This document shows, piece by piece, positions 11,880 to 24,987 of a DNA stretch of 64,000 nt. The notes beneath the pieces are model-generated. The model ran no database searches and was not told the origin of the DNA. It saw only the letters and a program-made list of their open reading frames with translations. The stretch lies in assembly GCA_026874595.1 (NCBI GenBank), contig CM049317.1, positions 55,894,118-55,958,117 of the forward strand, in the 5' to 3' direction. Every line of letters starts with the position of its first letter. Positions within the stretch are counted from its first letter, which is position 1. A program made the translations under genes and the position numbers. This stretch comes from Sipunculus nudus (Eukaryota; Annelida; Sipuncula; Golfingiida; Sipunculidae).

Positions 11880-12135
11880 CTATCGTATCGTGTATTGCAT
11901 CGTAAGTAAAGTATCGAGATACGTATAGGATCCTGAGTAAAATATCGAGATACGTGTCGCTTCGGGAGCAAAGTATCGAAATACTTTTCATATCGTTGGA
12001 AAACTATTGAGATACGTTTCATGTCGTTAGTAAAGTATCGACATACGTTTCGTATCGTGAGTAAAGTATCGAGATACGTATCGTATCGTGAGCAAAGTAT
12101 CAAGATACGCTTCGATTCGTAAGTAAAGTTATGAG
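11880..12135. repeat. 31-bp minisatellite, about 7-8 units
   Basis: Units follow the pattern AGTAAAGTATCGAGATACG plus 12 variable bases around TATCGTG. Unit lengths run 29-33 bp, mostly exactly 31. Each unit contains the dyad GTATCGAGATAC or a one-base variant, so every unit can form a small hairpin. The 122-codon open frame on the minus strand here is only a translation of the repeat. Confidence 0.9.
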
Positions 12136-12169
12136 ACACGACTCGGTTGATTGCTTGTTGATTGCATCA

Positions 12170-12480
12170 GTGATTTAGGACTCGAGTTCACTTATTTAAG
12201 GACTTAGGCTGGGACTTGAACCCGAGGGTCCTGGACTCGGAATTTTACTTGGAGGCAAGAACAAAAGAAATCAGGCATGGAATGGGTAATCTCATATTTA
12301 CAGTTTATCTTAATGAGAAGATTTGTATTGTATTGGACTCGGACACGGACTCGGACTTGGACACGGGTTCCAAATGACTCGGACTCGAAGGGGGTAGACT
12401 TGGACTCAAACTTGAATGACTCGACTTGGACTCGGACTCTAGTTATAGGACTCGGTCTTGCACTCGGACTCTGTCTGCAT
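12170..12480. repeat. Degenerate GGACTY hexamer repeat, locus 2
   Basis: More than twenty GGACTC, GGACTT and GGACAC variants, with the same CCAAATGACTCGGACT phrase as locus 1 at 6925-7060. It directly follows the 31-bp minisatellite. Confidence 0.8.
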
Positions 12481-12489
12481 CCATGAATC

Positions 12490-13792
12490 TAGTTTTTCTA
12501 AGTTTTTATTATAGTTATGTAATGACATACGTGCAGCTTAGTCGTGTCATTCGTAAAAGCTTCCACCAAACATAAAATCTCCTGTGGCTATATGTCAGGA
12601 ATTATTGTCCTGACGTCACGAGACAGAGAAAAAGGGTGTCAAGGGCAAATCTGATCTCACAAATCCTGACACAGACCAGTCATAAGTAACCGCAATTACT
12701 TTATAAGGATTCTGTTCACTGAAGCCAATCTTGTTGTATTAAATTCCCATTTACTGTAGAGCCATTGACGTGTACAAATATGGCGGCAAGATGATTTAAA
12801 AGTTGATATATTTCGAAATGGCAAGTGATCTTTGTCTGTCTATTGCATTAACACACATTGCACGTTTTAATCCACATTGGTGATAATAACTATATGTTTT
12901 CAGCCCTAAGATTTCATGCGTATATAGCTTTTTGTCACTAGACTTGGACTTTTGTTATACGATAATTCTTTCTTAAACAGACTAATTAAGGGAATAAATA
13001 TCAGTGGATAGCTAGTCTCATCGATCATATAATTATATTCACAAAATCTAACTTGTGCACCGTTACTGAACCGTACAGTCATACGCAGTCTCAACATCGT
13101 ACTGACAAATAGGTTCTTTAAAGAACTCATTAGCATAACAGGACCCTTAGTAGTTTCCATAGAACCTTCAGGGACCATTTCTTAGACTGTGTCGCTATCT
13201 CTCCTCGTTTGTCTGTCTGTCGCCTAGCAGTGGTAAGCCTGCTTCAGTCGTGATACAAGCAATATCCAGTGGCGGATTCAACCCCGCCTCCGTTCAGTTG
13301 TAACATCTGTCATTTTAGCGAGTTCTTTTCCCATTTATTTGTTATCAAATTTCATTTTTCAGATAACCTTGTTATTACCACGCAATTAGATTATTATATT
13401 TATTTGATCTCAACACCAGAGCCCTTATGCTCCGCCGTTTTAACCTAATTATTCTAATGAACTTCATGCCCATGGTTGTGAGAGCTCTTTACAAGACAAT
13501 AGTGGTGTCACAAAGGTAGGTGACATATGACGTCGCATTAACTGGCGTCATCAGCTGGAATTGCCATATCTCTGTAACCAAGTGCTAAATATATCGCAGT
13601 CATTGCGAAACGGTTAGCCATATTTTAGATTATTTGTCAAATACGAATTACGTGCCAGGTAAGACATTATTATTCACTAGGTAGCTAGCGGAATGACTCC
13701 TGAAACCTTATTTATATGGTCTCTCATGAATAAAGAAAATCCCCGATAAACATGCCGACAAAGGTTCTTGTGCAGACTACATGGATTCCGTT
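12490..13792. other. Gene-free spacer
   Basis: No exon is recognised. A CAGTGGCGGATTCAACC fragment near 13269 resembles the CAGnGGCG ends of hAT-like elements elsewhere in the window, without a visible partner. Confidence 0.35.
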
Positions 13793-13925
13793 AAGGAGAG
13801 TCGCCCAAATTATGCAAAGTTTGCGCGTGTTGGATGCTTGACAACGGTAACTTTATTGGTTAATCGCAATTGCTCTGCTCATGATTATTCATTGAATGAC
13901 TATGCGATTAAGGTCACACAGAGTT
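13793..13925 (-). repeat. Dispersed repeat D, copy 2 (inverted)
   Basis: Inverted partner of 4556-4745: it begins GGAGAGTCGCCCAAATTATG and ends with the GATTAAGGTCACA block. Confidence 0.6.
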
Positions 13926-14075
13926 CATGGAAAGGCCAATTCATAAGTTGAGGATATTAATGAATACCTGTGTGATTTACTCCACTGACAAAGCATCAAA
14001 ATTTGTACTAGCATATTGGAGAGGGAGTCTCTGTTATCACACTCTGCTCGTTCATAACACCGAAGAAATCCTCCC

Positions 14076-14165
14076 CACCCCACCCACACCCACCCCAACA
14101 CGTTGGGGCACGGCCTTCCCATCAGCCTACAGAGCTCAGCTTGGGCTGGGATCGACCGTCTTTGC
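14076..14165 (-). repeat. tRNA-derived SINE, internal fragment
   Basis: Contains ggggcacggccttcccatca and agagctcagcttgggctgg, the central SINE block seen at 7.7 and 54.8 kb in the same strand. Confidence 0.5.
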
Positions 14166-14169
14166 CAAA

Positions 14170-17100
14170 GGCAGTTCGGCTGTTTTCAGTAGTAGTCTCC
14201 ACTCAAGTCAGTAACACGCAAAAAGCACTCAAATTATTTACTCTCATATCGGCGATGTCACTGTGGGAACAACCTTTAAAATGAGGTATGGCACAGTGTC
14301 ATACGCAACGCGTTTCAGAGAACATTGCAAACAAAGGTGGGCCGAAATCATTTTATAAGTATTAGACTGCTCATAAGACGACAATACATAGCGCAACCAT
14401 AAAACGAGCCTACTCCTCTGCGTCACTTGTAATAATTTGAAATAGAAATCAGGAACTATATGTATCATAACTGCAGTTAAATTAGTGTCAATTTGTCTAC
14501 TTATTTACAGTTTTTCACTGTATGCTACAGTGACAAAGAAAAAAAAATCCAACCGTCTTCCAGATGTCGACATTTTCCATAGAAAGTTACTAAAACCCTG
14601 GGCCCTGCCTAACCCCCCCCCCCCCCCCCACCCCGATGGCTACGCCCCTGGTATGTGTGTTATCTTTCCGGGTGCTACAGCGATTTTGACTACGATTTCA
14701 GTCTTCCCAGGTCGGTTTTAATATACCCGGTGCTATATTTGTTAGTTACTGTAAATGGGCTCAGGATTGACCTGCTTTAGTGACAGCAGAACCATTAGAC
14801 AGAATCTGACATCTGTTGGAGAATTGAAAAACTAAATCCACAATGGCAACATCATTTAACTGACCACGATGCTGATATTGATATGCAGTGGTTTGCTTTG
14901 AAACAAAAACCGTATTTTTGTGTTGTTGTGTGGATGTGTTTTTGGCTCAGGTACTAAAGCATATAGATTCGATTAAAATATTTTCTGTTACTTTCACTAT
15001 CTAATCATTGATAACATTCTATATTATTCAATTAAAATTGTGAAAAGGCTTTCAAAACACAAAACATCTGATTGGGTCCAGCAAATTGCTACATGTGAGA
15101 GTGACCTAGATAAACTTGGGCACACTACTGAATATTGAACTGGCGAAAATCAGCTTATTGTTGCCAGTTTTGAAGATTTCAAAACAAAAGTCGAATAAAA
15201 AAAATGAATAATGAGTAGTTGTCCTATTTCCTCCGACTTTAGGGCAGAGACAGCATTCCTTAAGCATAAAACTCATGTCCGCGCACATGCGTCCTTAAAG
15301 ATTAGTTTGTATAGGTCAGATAATAGATTAGACCCCTTTAAGTAAAAAAAAAATATTCCAACTCCATATGTGCGTATTTACACGGAATTGCCGTCTGTCA
15401 TATGTTGATCTGCCTTGTATAATTATCATGTTTGAAATTTTATCTGATTTAAGAATGTATTCGATATGTATATGCTTACCTTATATGGTCTGTTGGTCTG
15501 TTTGCTTTCTCGAATTGTCTCGCCATATTAAACGGCAACATATCATCTATATCGATTGTGTTGCTGGGGTTAATTTAAATTAAATTATGATTGCGTGAAG
15601 AGGTAGAATCAAGTTTCCAGTGGTACACTGAGCAGATAAAAACAGACTGAATATACCCTCACAGACACAGGGGTTTTTATTTATTTATTTTTTTTACTGG
15701 AAACACACTTCAGAGTTTCATTGAAATATAACCCATGTCCGAGAGTATTTTATTTACAAGATCGTGCAGATGCCATGCCGGGTGTCCGAATCTTCATCCT
15801 GTGAGGAAAATAAGAGATCTTATATTAATTGATAAATACATTTGCTTTCCCTACTTCAAATAGACATTGCATTATAGCAACAACAACAACAAAGACACAC
15901 ACACACTCACACGTACAGGCACTAAATTCCTCGAGTGGGTACCCCCTGTCATTAATTTACTGTCATTTACTTCCTCATTTAGTACCAGTTGATTCATAAA
16001 TTTAAGTGAGACGGGTGAATAATAAACTGCTGTGTGTATTTTAACAGAGGTTCACTTGTTGTGAATCAGTTTCATGTGGCACACTTTCAGGTAGGCCATA
16101 TCAGAAAATTTTAAGGTTGAAAAGTTTATTTTTGATAACCTCTTTTCTCAAAAGAGAATGATAAACAAAGCTCTTTTCGTGTGCAAGATCATGAAGGCTC
16201 GTTTTTAATAAAACATTAAAAAGTAATTATTCCATAGTTGCATACATGTAATATTAATTATGAAAAACACCAAAACCTAGTGAAAATGCAAAAATTAAAG
16301 AAAAATAAATGAAGGCTACTAATAACTTCATATTAAATGATGGTTTTCGTTATACTTCTTCAGATTCATTGTATGCATATTGTCATTTCCCTTTGGAGGA
16401 CATGTGAAGTAAAGCTTTCTGTTGCATTCGTAGAAACGTTTAATCGCACCAGGATATTAACATCAATGATATAGATTGTAGGATCTCACCCTTATTTGAA
16501 AATACGACAATATAGCAATTCAGTTTAAACCACCAAAATAGCTGAACGTTATATAAAAAAAAAAAATGTCGTTTGCAATGACGAAACTTATTATACTGCC
16601 AGTCCGCAGGTAAACGTGATATGTAAATGTTCAAACAGTCACATGGGGTACTAGCAGAATGTCTCCCCTTTTGTCGACGAACGTTTAGTGCCTTAGCACG
16701 CCATAACTTATTTGACTTGGTTAAATGCATTCTTGTCAGGCGCATGTGTATCCCCCGGATTACTCATAATTGTTCACCAAAGATTGGATTGAGGCCACAC
16801 TCGCCTACGACCATAGACAAAGAGTGATCTCACTAACTTATCCTTTGGTGCAAGGGAGCTGTAAATTGTTCTGATAGGCCGCACCGATCGGGAAAGTCCA
16901 TTTATATTATAGGGGTGGCAGTGGAACAGTCTTTAGGTAAAGGATGGGAGGTTTTGGAGATCTTACAAGGGCATAGCCATGACAACATGACACTCAGGCC
17001 TTCGGAAAAAAAACTGATAGGGCCTGGAGTCATGATGGCAGTCACAACAGAACGCCCATTCTAAGGGTCGGATCAAAATATTTGCTGTCTGGTATTATTT

Positions 17101-19669
17101 GGGATCACAGGCTTATATAGTCGTATTATATGTGCTAAATATCGAAGAAAAAATGTTGATACACAAAAATAATTACAATTATTACCTCCTTTCATCACTG
17201 TGGCACCGATTCACGTGAAGCGGTACTTCTCATTCAAAACTAAATGTGTCATGGCGCGGTCGTGTATGTAAACTTGGAAGTCGGAAGCCGGAAGCCGGAA
17301 ACCAACGAAAACAGTTTAAAGCATATACAAAATGCTAACGCTTCAATACCGTTTTGTTTTTTCCCCGATAGAATAAGATCTTTTTTTATCATTCTGTGAA
17401 GAATAATAGTTATCCATTGTTTAATCTGAACGTTATGGAAGATTTTGTGCTCGGAAGCCATCTTGGAAGTCAGTCAGAAGTGCTTGGATGTTATCCAATG
17501 TGTATAACTCGGAAGTCACAGAGACGCACTGTGCCCAAAATGCAGTTTAATTATATTTATAGTTGCATGCATATATTAAAATTGCTAATGCATGATTCTG
17601 CTTTTAATGGGTGTATAATGCAATACATGGTACATAATCGGAAAACTATAAGTTCTTATTTTTTTTATTTGTAAATTTAATATATATCTATATATATATA
17701 TATATATCGTCCGTGTTATTATCTAGTAAAGTGTAATAACGGAAGTACTTCCTATCTCATTATACTAGTATATATTTGGATGCTCTCTCAGTGGAGTAAA
17801 TCACCAATTTATGAATTGGAAAGTAATAAATATAATAATGAAATTGCTAGGGAATAAAAAAAGTAATCTGGAAAAGAAATGAAAATTAAGAGATATTACG
17901 TCTGAACGGGCTTGCGCCCTCTATGGATGCACCACTGAATAATAAATATGGTATAATTAACCCTTGTACGGCATTAAAAATACAGTTATAAATTACGATG
18001 TCATTCAAAATAAAATATAGTAATATATTTTCCATACGTTGAACAAATATGAAAATTCAATATATCCCAGAAGGTCATCGCTGGAACAAACAAACATGTA
18101 TCATATGCAAAACGAAATGTCTTTCAATATGTTAGAGTTCAACGATATTTTAAAAAAAATGTTACATTTATATCTTAGAAAAGGGATACAACAGTCCAGA
18201 TAATATATAACATACTAATACATGTATTATTATAAAATCTGATCGATTTACGAATTTAAGCAAATATTTTTTTAAAACTAAAATTAATTCTTTTTCAAGT
18301 TTTTGACTCTTTCTTTCAAACTTTATCAGTCTCGATATTTATATTATATTAATTTCACTCCTGATGTTTCAACATCACATTTCAACTTCAAATATATGGA
18401 TTTTTATTAATATATTAAAGTATGTTTGCAACTGATTGCATGATAAGGGCATATAACCAGAAAGTGCACCCTTCAACTTCATATTACTGTACGATTACAA
18501 GGATCTCGATAAGAAATTACAATTTTGTTTATATAATATATATATAAACGCAACTGGACCATGAAATGTAAAATATAATTTGGCATAAAAAGTATTACAT
18601 AATAGATAAGTCTAAGAGATTCATAATACTGATGAATTTTTTTTTTGGTCAATGGAAGAGGAAAATGTTTTTCAATTTATACATTAAAAATAAAATATTT
18701 TGTTCGAAACAACTTGTAAAAACATTAACTGGACGGTTTTTTGGTTCTGTCAAATTTTCTGTTTAAGTCTCTATGATATTATCAGGGTGATTTTTATAGG
18801 GGCACATGTATAAAATATTATCAAAACCTTTATTTTTTTTCATGTTTCCATCAACATAAAATGCGGTAACAGCGTAAAATATTGATGAGTTAAAATAATC
18901 TTGTTTTACAAAATGAAATAAAATATCAATATAATATATTATTTAAAAAAACAGCATCATGAATGTTACAAAACAGATTGAATTTAGGAAAAATACATGA
19001 TACTGAAGAAACTGAAAATGCTTGACACGTTTGCTGACGATATGATGACCAGTGCATTTGCCATTACTGGCTTCCGAGTTTTACACATTTGGACCATAAC
19101 CGGGCATTTCCGAGCAAAAAATTGTCATTAACTTCGGATGGATAACTTTGATTATTTTACATGATGATAGAAAAGACCTTATTCTATCAATAAAAATAAA
19201 AAAGGTACTTTCCATTGATGTAGTAGCATTTTAATTATGCTTTGGTCAATGCTTTAAAAAAAGTCCTTGCTTTCGACTTCGGACTTCCGAGTTTTACACA
19301 TAGCCGTTTGGAAATCCCCTACCGGAAGTTATGATTCTCCCGCTGACAGACGTGGAGACGAGTTTTTCGAGTAAAACCAGCCTCGGAATTAAAAACTGCT
19401 GCACGTTTACACGTAAGTCAACCGTGGATGTAATAATTATTATTTTCCCCAACAGAATAACGTCACTTTATGTCTTAACTCAGGAAAATGACAGTTCGAG
19501 AAGTGGATAAAAATGAAAAAGTAGTGTCAGAAATGGCGTGCACATCTGCACATACTAGAATTGATGCGAACCCAATAGCTTGTACTGTCATCCCATCGTC
19601 TTCAGCTCATCTAAAATCGACGTTTGGGGTGACAAGCTGTCGCTAACAAGGGCAACGCACCGCACTGTG
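14170..19669. other. Gene-free, very AT-rich 5.5 kb
   Basis: No exon with splice context is found. Contents: a poly-C run at 14613-14629 followed by a CTACGCCCCTG end that resembles hAT-like right termini; a TA repeat near 17680-17708; and several CGGAAG/CTTCCG motifs near 17.28, 17.45-17.51, 19.07 and 19.28 kb. Two of these read ATGTGTATAACTCGGAAG and its near-complement CTTCCGAGTTTTACACAT, so an inverted repeat may span the region. Confidence 0.4.
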
Positions 19670-19930
19670 TCACTTCGGCAGAGTAAAAGCGGAAGCAGGA
19701 GATAGTGATCCGTGAACGACAGTCCATCTGAGCCGGAAGCCCTGGTGACTTCCGGAAGAATCTGTAGTAAATCTTATCAGAACGCTCGAGCCTGATGACG
19801 TCACGTGTACCCCTCTTTTACTTCCGGTGTATTTCACACTCCTTGCTGATTGTGTGCTTGGCCCGTCATATAGCCACAGGTAATCGTATCCGCTCTCAAG
19901 TTCAATGTCAATGATCCACATATGGATATG
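19670..19930 (-). CDS. CUB gene exon 3 (last)
   Basis: The acceptor is ttttttcag; the exon has 86 codons plus TGA. It contains the acidic ELESGYDYLWLYDG core and the IRFTTDSSGSHQGFRL strand of the CUB fold. A short Ser/Pro-containing tail ends at the stop. Confidence 0.8.
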   Translation of the reverse strand, partial: HIHMWIIDIELESGYDYLWLYDGPSTQSARSVKYTGSKRGVHVTSSGSSVLIRFTTDSSGSHQGFRLRWTVVHGSLSPASAFTLPK

Positions 19931-22201
19931 CTGAAAAAATGAATTACTGTATAAAGTTTAAGAATATAAAGTAAGATTATGACACAGAATATTTACCTTA
20001 ATTGTGATGTGCACACAGTGATAAAGTATTTTTTTATGAGTAAACTAGTTATGTGATTGATATGATCTTCTGTGTTTGATTTTGCTTGGTTTTGTGGGAT
20101 ACTAAGAGGTTATTTTACATTCAATTTAGATATATGGGCAATATTAGGCAATATGCTTTATGCCATACAAACTTGAAAAATAAGGTCAAGGTCAAAATAA
20201 ATATCATCCCCAAACCCCGAACCTCCATCAGACATTCCCACCAAATGAAAGAATAGACCCAATATCAATTTAGAAATAAAATTGTTCACCCCCATAAACG
20301 TCCCCCCTACCGATGTTGTACCGAAGGTATCACCTGACCAGTTCCGGCTTCAAGACGCCAGTAGCAATCTAGGTCAGGAGTGTATCCATCCGGATATCCG
20401 GGGGATATGAGGGAACCTCGGCCTCTTCTGAGAATTGTCGGATAATCGGGAGTCCCGCATCCTATGATTATATTAAGAAGAATTATTAAATGTATTAATA
20501 AATTTTTTTTTTTAATTTTTTTAAAAAGAAAAATAAATTAAGGAAACTTTACCTCATACATAATTTCATTATTGCGATCAAAAAGTTTTATCAAATTATA
20601 GTTTAAATCATTTTAAATCAAACAAAAAATATTAAAAATTCGAAATTTTCTTATATAATTCTTTAATAAATTATAAAAATATCAGGAAAGAAAATAATAC
20701 AATTCATTTTTTTCTCTGTTCAAAGATTACTTTACAGATTCTTATCATGGGAAATTAAAGCATTTATACAGCAATTTAAATTCACCAACACACAGGATAT
20801 CATAACAGTTGTAATATGCTATAAGATAACCGTACCTTTTTGTTAGACTGAATATATATTCTATTGTTATCAGTTAAGTAACGAAAGCAACTTTACTTTC
20901 CATTGAGTATGACAACAACACCAAGCATAGCGAAACTGTATTAAACCTGCTATAACTGAATGACATCTGACAGTACTTGTTGTGGGGAATTAAGGCGGCA
21001 TGCCAGGAATACGTCATGCTGCCCGTTCCGTGCTCGACCGTTGTCGTTCAAATTAGCTGCGCATGCGCGCCCCAATTACCTCTAACATCCGGTCAACAAC
21101 CAGGTTCCAGTTGGAACCTCACCTCGTGCGGAGCCGTACAAAGAACTTCAGTAGAGCCGAGAAGAACCCATTCACAAGAAACATGGTTCACGGATCCATG
21201 ATTCTAGATAGAACCATGTGAGTTCTTAATAGAACCATCAATAACCCTTTCTTTTTCAGAGTGTGAGACACGCTAAAGAAGATATTGATTGAATAATGAT
21301 GCCCCTGAAAATTTAGAAATTTAAAACCTCCGGTTGCAATGAAACCCAACTGCGTGCAAAGAAACCCAAGAGGACAGTTCTTAATTCGGCATGCAGTACA
21401 GCAAATCGTATTATCTCATAACTTCATAAAATTATTTCACAAAACTTCTATTTTAAGTGTTTCCCGGTACAAACTCCTTATGTCATTTAGAATATGACCC
21501 TTGCTGGCTTTATTTTACTATTAGTTATTATGCACTCGAATACATTATGTCAGTCTTTGCCACCAGCTGTCTCTAGTGTGGTTTTAACGATTTGCTGGTT
21601 ACATGGTCTTATTTATTCACATGACCTGGGGTCACATACCGAAATGGAGCAGAAAATGATTGGCCTTGCTCTGGTTGGCTCTAGGCATTATGCAAAGTGG
21701 TCTTAAACCCCTTTTTTATGTATGTTTAATATAAGCTCAAACAAAATTGACGGTATTAGTCAAATATTGTGTTAATCCGAGGCCAGTCAAACACATGTCG
21801 TCCAAACGTTTTTTGGAACTGCTGGAAGGGTTTATTTTGTCTTCAATGCAATCGGACCGAGAAAACGAAATAAGCAAGCTCTGTAAAAACAACACACTGC
21901 AAAAAGCTACAAAAAAAATGGAGGCCCGAATATCAGGACCTTTGTTAATGTTATATGTCATGTACCGTACTTGATCAAGTAGTCCAAAAGCAAAGCCACA
22001 ACACCCGTATGCACATACATGAAGCTCAGAAACAATTTCACCTGTCACAAAACCATGCAGGATCACCGTTTCCCAACCAAAATAACTATACAACAACCGT
22101 AAGGAACACGTATATGCAAATTTAAATCTGCACTTCTTACCATTAAGTACTGAAAGCCAGCCACCGACGAGGAATAAACATTGGATTATTTTCAGATGCA
22201 T
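19670..22201 (-). CDS. Secreted single-CUB-domain protein (3 exons)
   Basis: Three minus-strand exons join into about 149 aa. Exon 1 (22201-22141) encodes a 20-residue leader, MHLKIIQCLFLVGGWLSVLN, which has the shape of a signal peptide; it is the first ATG because the open frame upstream has none. The donor is ATG|gtaaga, phase 1. Exon 2 (20461-20334) starts with the CUB opening Cys, PGYPDGY and the second Cys. Exon 3 (19930-19670) carries the GYDYLWLYDG core and the closing SSGSSVLIRF..D.S..GF strand. Both junctions keep phase exactly. CUB domains bind proteins or glycans outside the cell. Only the first Cys pair is present. The ligand is unknown and no second domain is seen. The last exon may continue past a missed donor, so the C-terminus is less certain than the rest. 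Confidence 0.8.
20334..20461 (-). CDS. CUB gene exon 2
   Basis: 128 nt between the acceptor ataatcatag and the donor CAG|gtgata. The first two bases complete a Gly codon, then 42 codons begin CGTPDYP and end EAGTGQ. It holds both Cys of the first CUB disulfide. Confidence 0.8.
20462..22140 (-). other. Intron 1 of CUB gene
   Basis: About 1.7 kb of AT-rich sequence. No other exon is recognised. Confidence 0.5.
22141..22201 (-). CDS. CUB gene exon 1 (signal peptide)
   Basis: 61 nt: 20 codons plus one base. It starts at ATG and ends at ..AATG|gtaagaag. The hydrophobic leader makes a secreted product likely. Confidence 0.75.
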
Positions 22202-24987
22202 CTCTTCCACTGGGAAATAAATGGGAATTATTTGCTTAATATAATACAACTTCGTAGATTTTTTTTATCTAGAGCACCCGGGATAATATCTCGTGCGCAT
22301 GAGATAAAGACTTTCATATCTATATCGATATTTATACTGACACATATCTAACAAGACTGTGTTCAGATTATGAAAAATTCATTTGCATTTCAATTTCAGT
22401 ATCGGGCTCTAGTCCATTCCATCCCCCCAGGTCCACCTGTTTTTGGTTTTTATTTTTGTTTATTTTTTATTTATTTTTTTTTTTTTGCTATAAAAATTTT
22501 TATTAATTACATTTCAAGGGAAAATATATTAATACAGGGTTGAACATTAAAGGGCCTTATTTACAACAAGTAACTACCTTACACCTTATTTGAGGAACAT
22601 AATTATTTTTACAATATGAGAAATCAGTTGACATTTTACAACATATCAGCCCAGCTTATGGCAGCCAAGGTCATTGGTCACAGGCAAAATCAGACTCAAT
22701 TGAAAGCTTCTGATCGGATGACATCATGTAAATACTCTAAAAAATATTACCAGCTAAAACACAGATGGCCACTCATGCAGGGAGGCATCTGATCTGTCAG
22801 GTCATTAGTAAGAGTAAAAAAAAGTTGTGAAACATAAAGTGGAGATCTATTTTAAAAGACATAAACATTGCGACAGCGATAATAACGACAGGTAAGATAA
22901 AGGACGTCTGTTCAGTTTGAAAAACCCGGTTAACTCTCAGAGTCACCACTCTATATGAGAAGAATGTAGCTGGATACAGCGGCCTGACCATAACATCATG
23001 ATAACACCCACGTAACTTTGAATAAACTTTATTAAACTAACTATAGATAAATAACAATAAGGTTTTTATGGATTTAATTTATGGCAATCCATTGAATATA
23101 CACATACCAATATCCCTTTCATACTGTGTAACTATACTGTGTAACTACCTAAGTTGTCCACAGATGGCACCATTTTTCCTTGTCTTTTCATGGATCAGAT
23201 ATTGGATAACCAGTACTCCATTATGTTATATTAGCCTAGTACCCGTTTTTGTGCAGTTAACGTCAGTCCATGATTAGATAGTCTGTAATAGGTCCTTGCA
23301 ATAAAAAAATTCAAACTTAGCGGGATTTATGAAAAATATGGGAAACTAGAGTGCAGACCTCCGCTATATAGCCTGTGATATAGGACAGCTTATTTCCCCC
23401 TTTCGGAATTGTCAGAAATGCAGCATTTTTTTCCTTTAAAAATCCATGTTCCAGATGGTGATCCGGATCACCCCCATAATTTAACCATTTTTTCCTTTTA
23501 TCATTGCCGAACTATTGTGAAAAATTTATGGAAAATTTGTGAATAACTTATTAAGAAATGCTGCTAACAGATAAACAAACATACAAACAGACCAACGCCG
23601 ACAAAAAATAACCCCCCCCCCCCCCCCGAGGTAATGACCCTTCGGATACACTTGGCATCGTTCTCGATATTTCAAGACCAAAAAAAGGATATATCCAAGG
23701 CGTGATCACAGATGAGTTGCTTAACAAAAGTCGAGTGGTACCACCGTCTATTATAATATACTAGTAGATTATAAGTGTCCTATTTTCCTTTGCAATCTGA
23801 ATAGCCGAGACAAAGTAAGAAAGGGACTTTTATAGGGGAATCCCCCACTGTGTGGGGCTAACTATGTATGATGTTCTCGATTTAATCAGCTTAACTGCAT
23901 TTAACTTGCCTTTTTGCAACTCTGTTGTAACGACTTGCTTTTACACAAATGGGCATGCACAGAGTATTAAGGAAAACGTAATTTAGAAACAAGCTTACCT
24001 TATGTGACCCTGACGTCCCCGATTTCTGTATCCTGGTGTGTATTGACGCTAAACAATATGGCTGAATTACCGGCCTTAATACAGTATGTATAGGACAGGC
24101 ATGTTATACGTCGCTTTAATACCACATATTAATATTTGTAACAGTAACTGTAGTGAGGACAGGGGTTGATTTTACTTGAATAATATTTATTTCCCCCTGG
24201 AAAAAAACTATCAGTAGCACAAGTGATGAAGTTTATTTATAACTTCATTTAGTTATAAACGGTGAACCACATGTTGTGTGGATATAGAATGAACAGCGCA
24301 GTGGTATGTAATTACGCCCATTTTGGTGTGCGACTGCAATACTGACCCAGACAGAAGTAATTTTGTTTCCCTATATATAAACCAGTAGTTAATATACACG
24401 CAGAGCCAACAAGTGGTTGTCTGATGTACCCCTGTTCACGCTGGTGAACCGAAATGCGAGTTTAATAACAGCATTTAGAATAATTGAACATCTGTGGTAG
24501 CACAAATGTAATAACATAAATATAAGGGTTACATAAAGTGAAGTATCCTAGTCATCATGATGTAGATATAAATGAACTGTGTGTATGTGATTTTTTTTTT
24601 TTAGGAAAAAGTGAAAGACCAACTAAACATCCATTTTCAGTTTTAAACTTAACAACAAAATAATAAAAGGGGATTGACCATCAGATTATTCAGTTAAGCT
24701 TTCTTTCCTATATTTTTTTTATAATTTCTTTGATCACAGCCCTATTTTTCCTTCATTTTCTTAAAAATGCTTATTTTCTTACTTTTTTGTTGTTTTTTTT
24801 CTTACATAAATTTTACAATGCAGTCAATTACCGTAGAAGTTTGCTTGTGTTATTGTAAAAAATAATAATACCAATTAGGAATACCAGATACAAACTGAGC
24901 ACCATGTAAAAAAAATTCTAAATAGAATCTAGATTGTTTTATTGTTTTTAAATCTCACGTAGGTTTACCAAGCTTGGGCTTGAGTAA
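22202..24987. other. Gene-free spacer
   Basis: No exon is recognised. A poly-C run lies at 23612-23627. The stretch after about 24.1 kb is AT-rich with T runs. Confidence 0.35.

Noticed and set aside
11880-12135. CRISPR-like array
   Set aside because: Units are contiguous without unique spacers and the context is a eukaryotic genome. It is a minisatellite.
11771-12139. 122-codon open frame
   Set aside because: Reads through the 31-bp minisatellite; the repeats produce the open frame.
13925-14214. Overlapping open frames on both strands (65 and 95 codons)
   Set aside because: They overlap a dispersed repeat and a SINE fragment and contain low-complexity Pro/Thr stretches. No support as genes.
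21737-22249. 170-codon open frame as a gene of its own
   Set aside because: Only the 61 nt from 22201 to 22141 are coding (signal peptide exon of the CUB gene). The rest lies in the intron, and the frame has no ATG before 22201.
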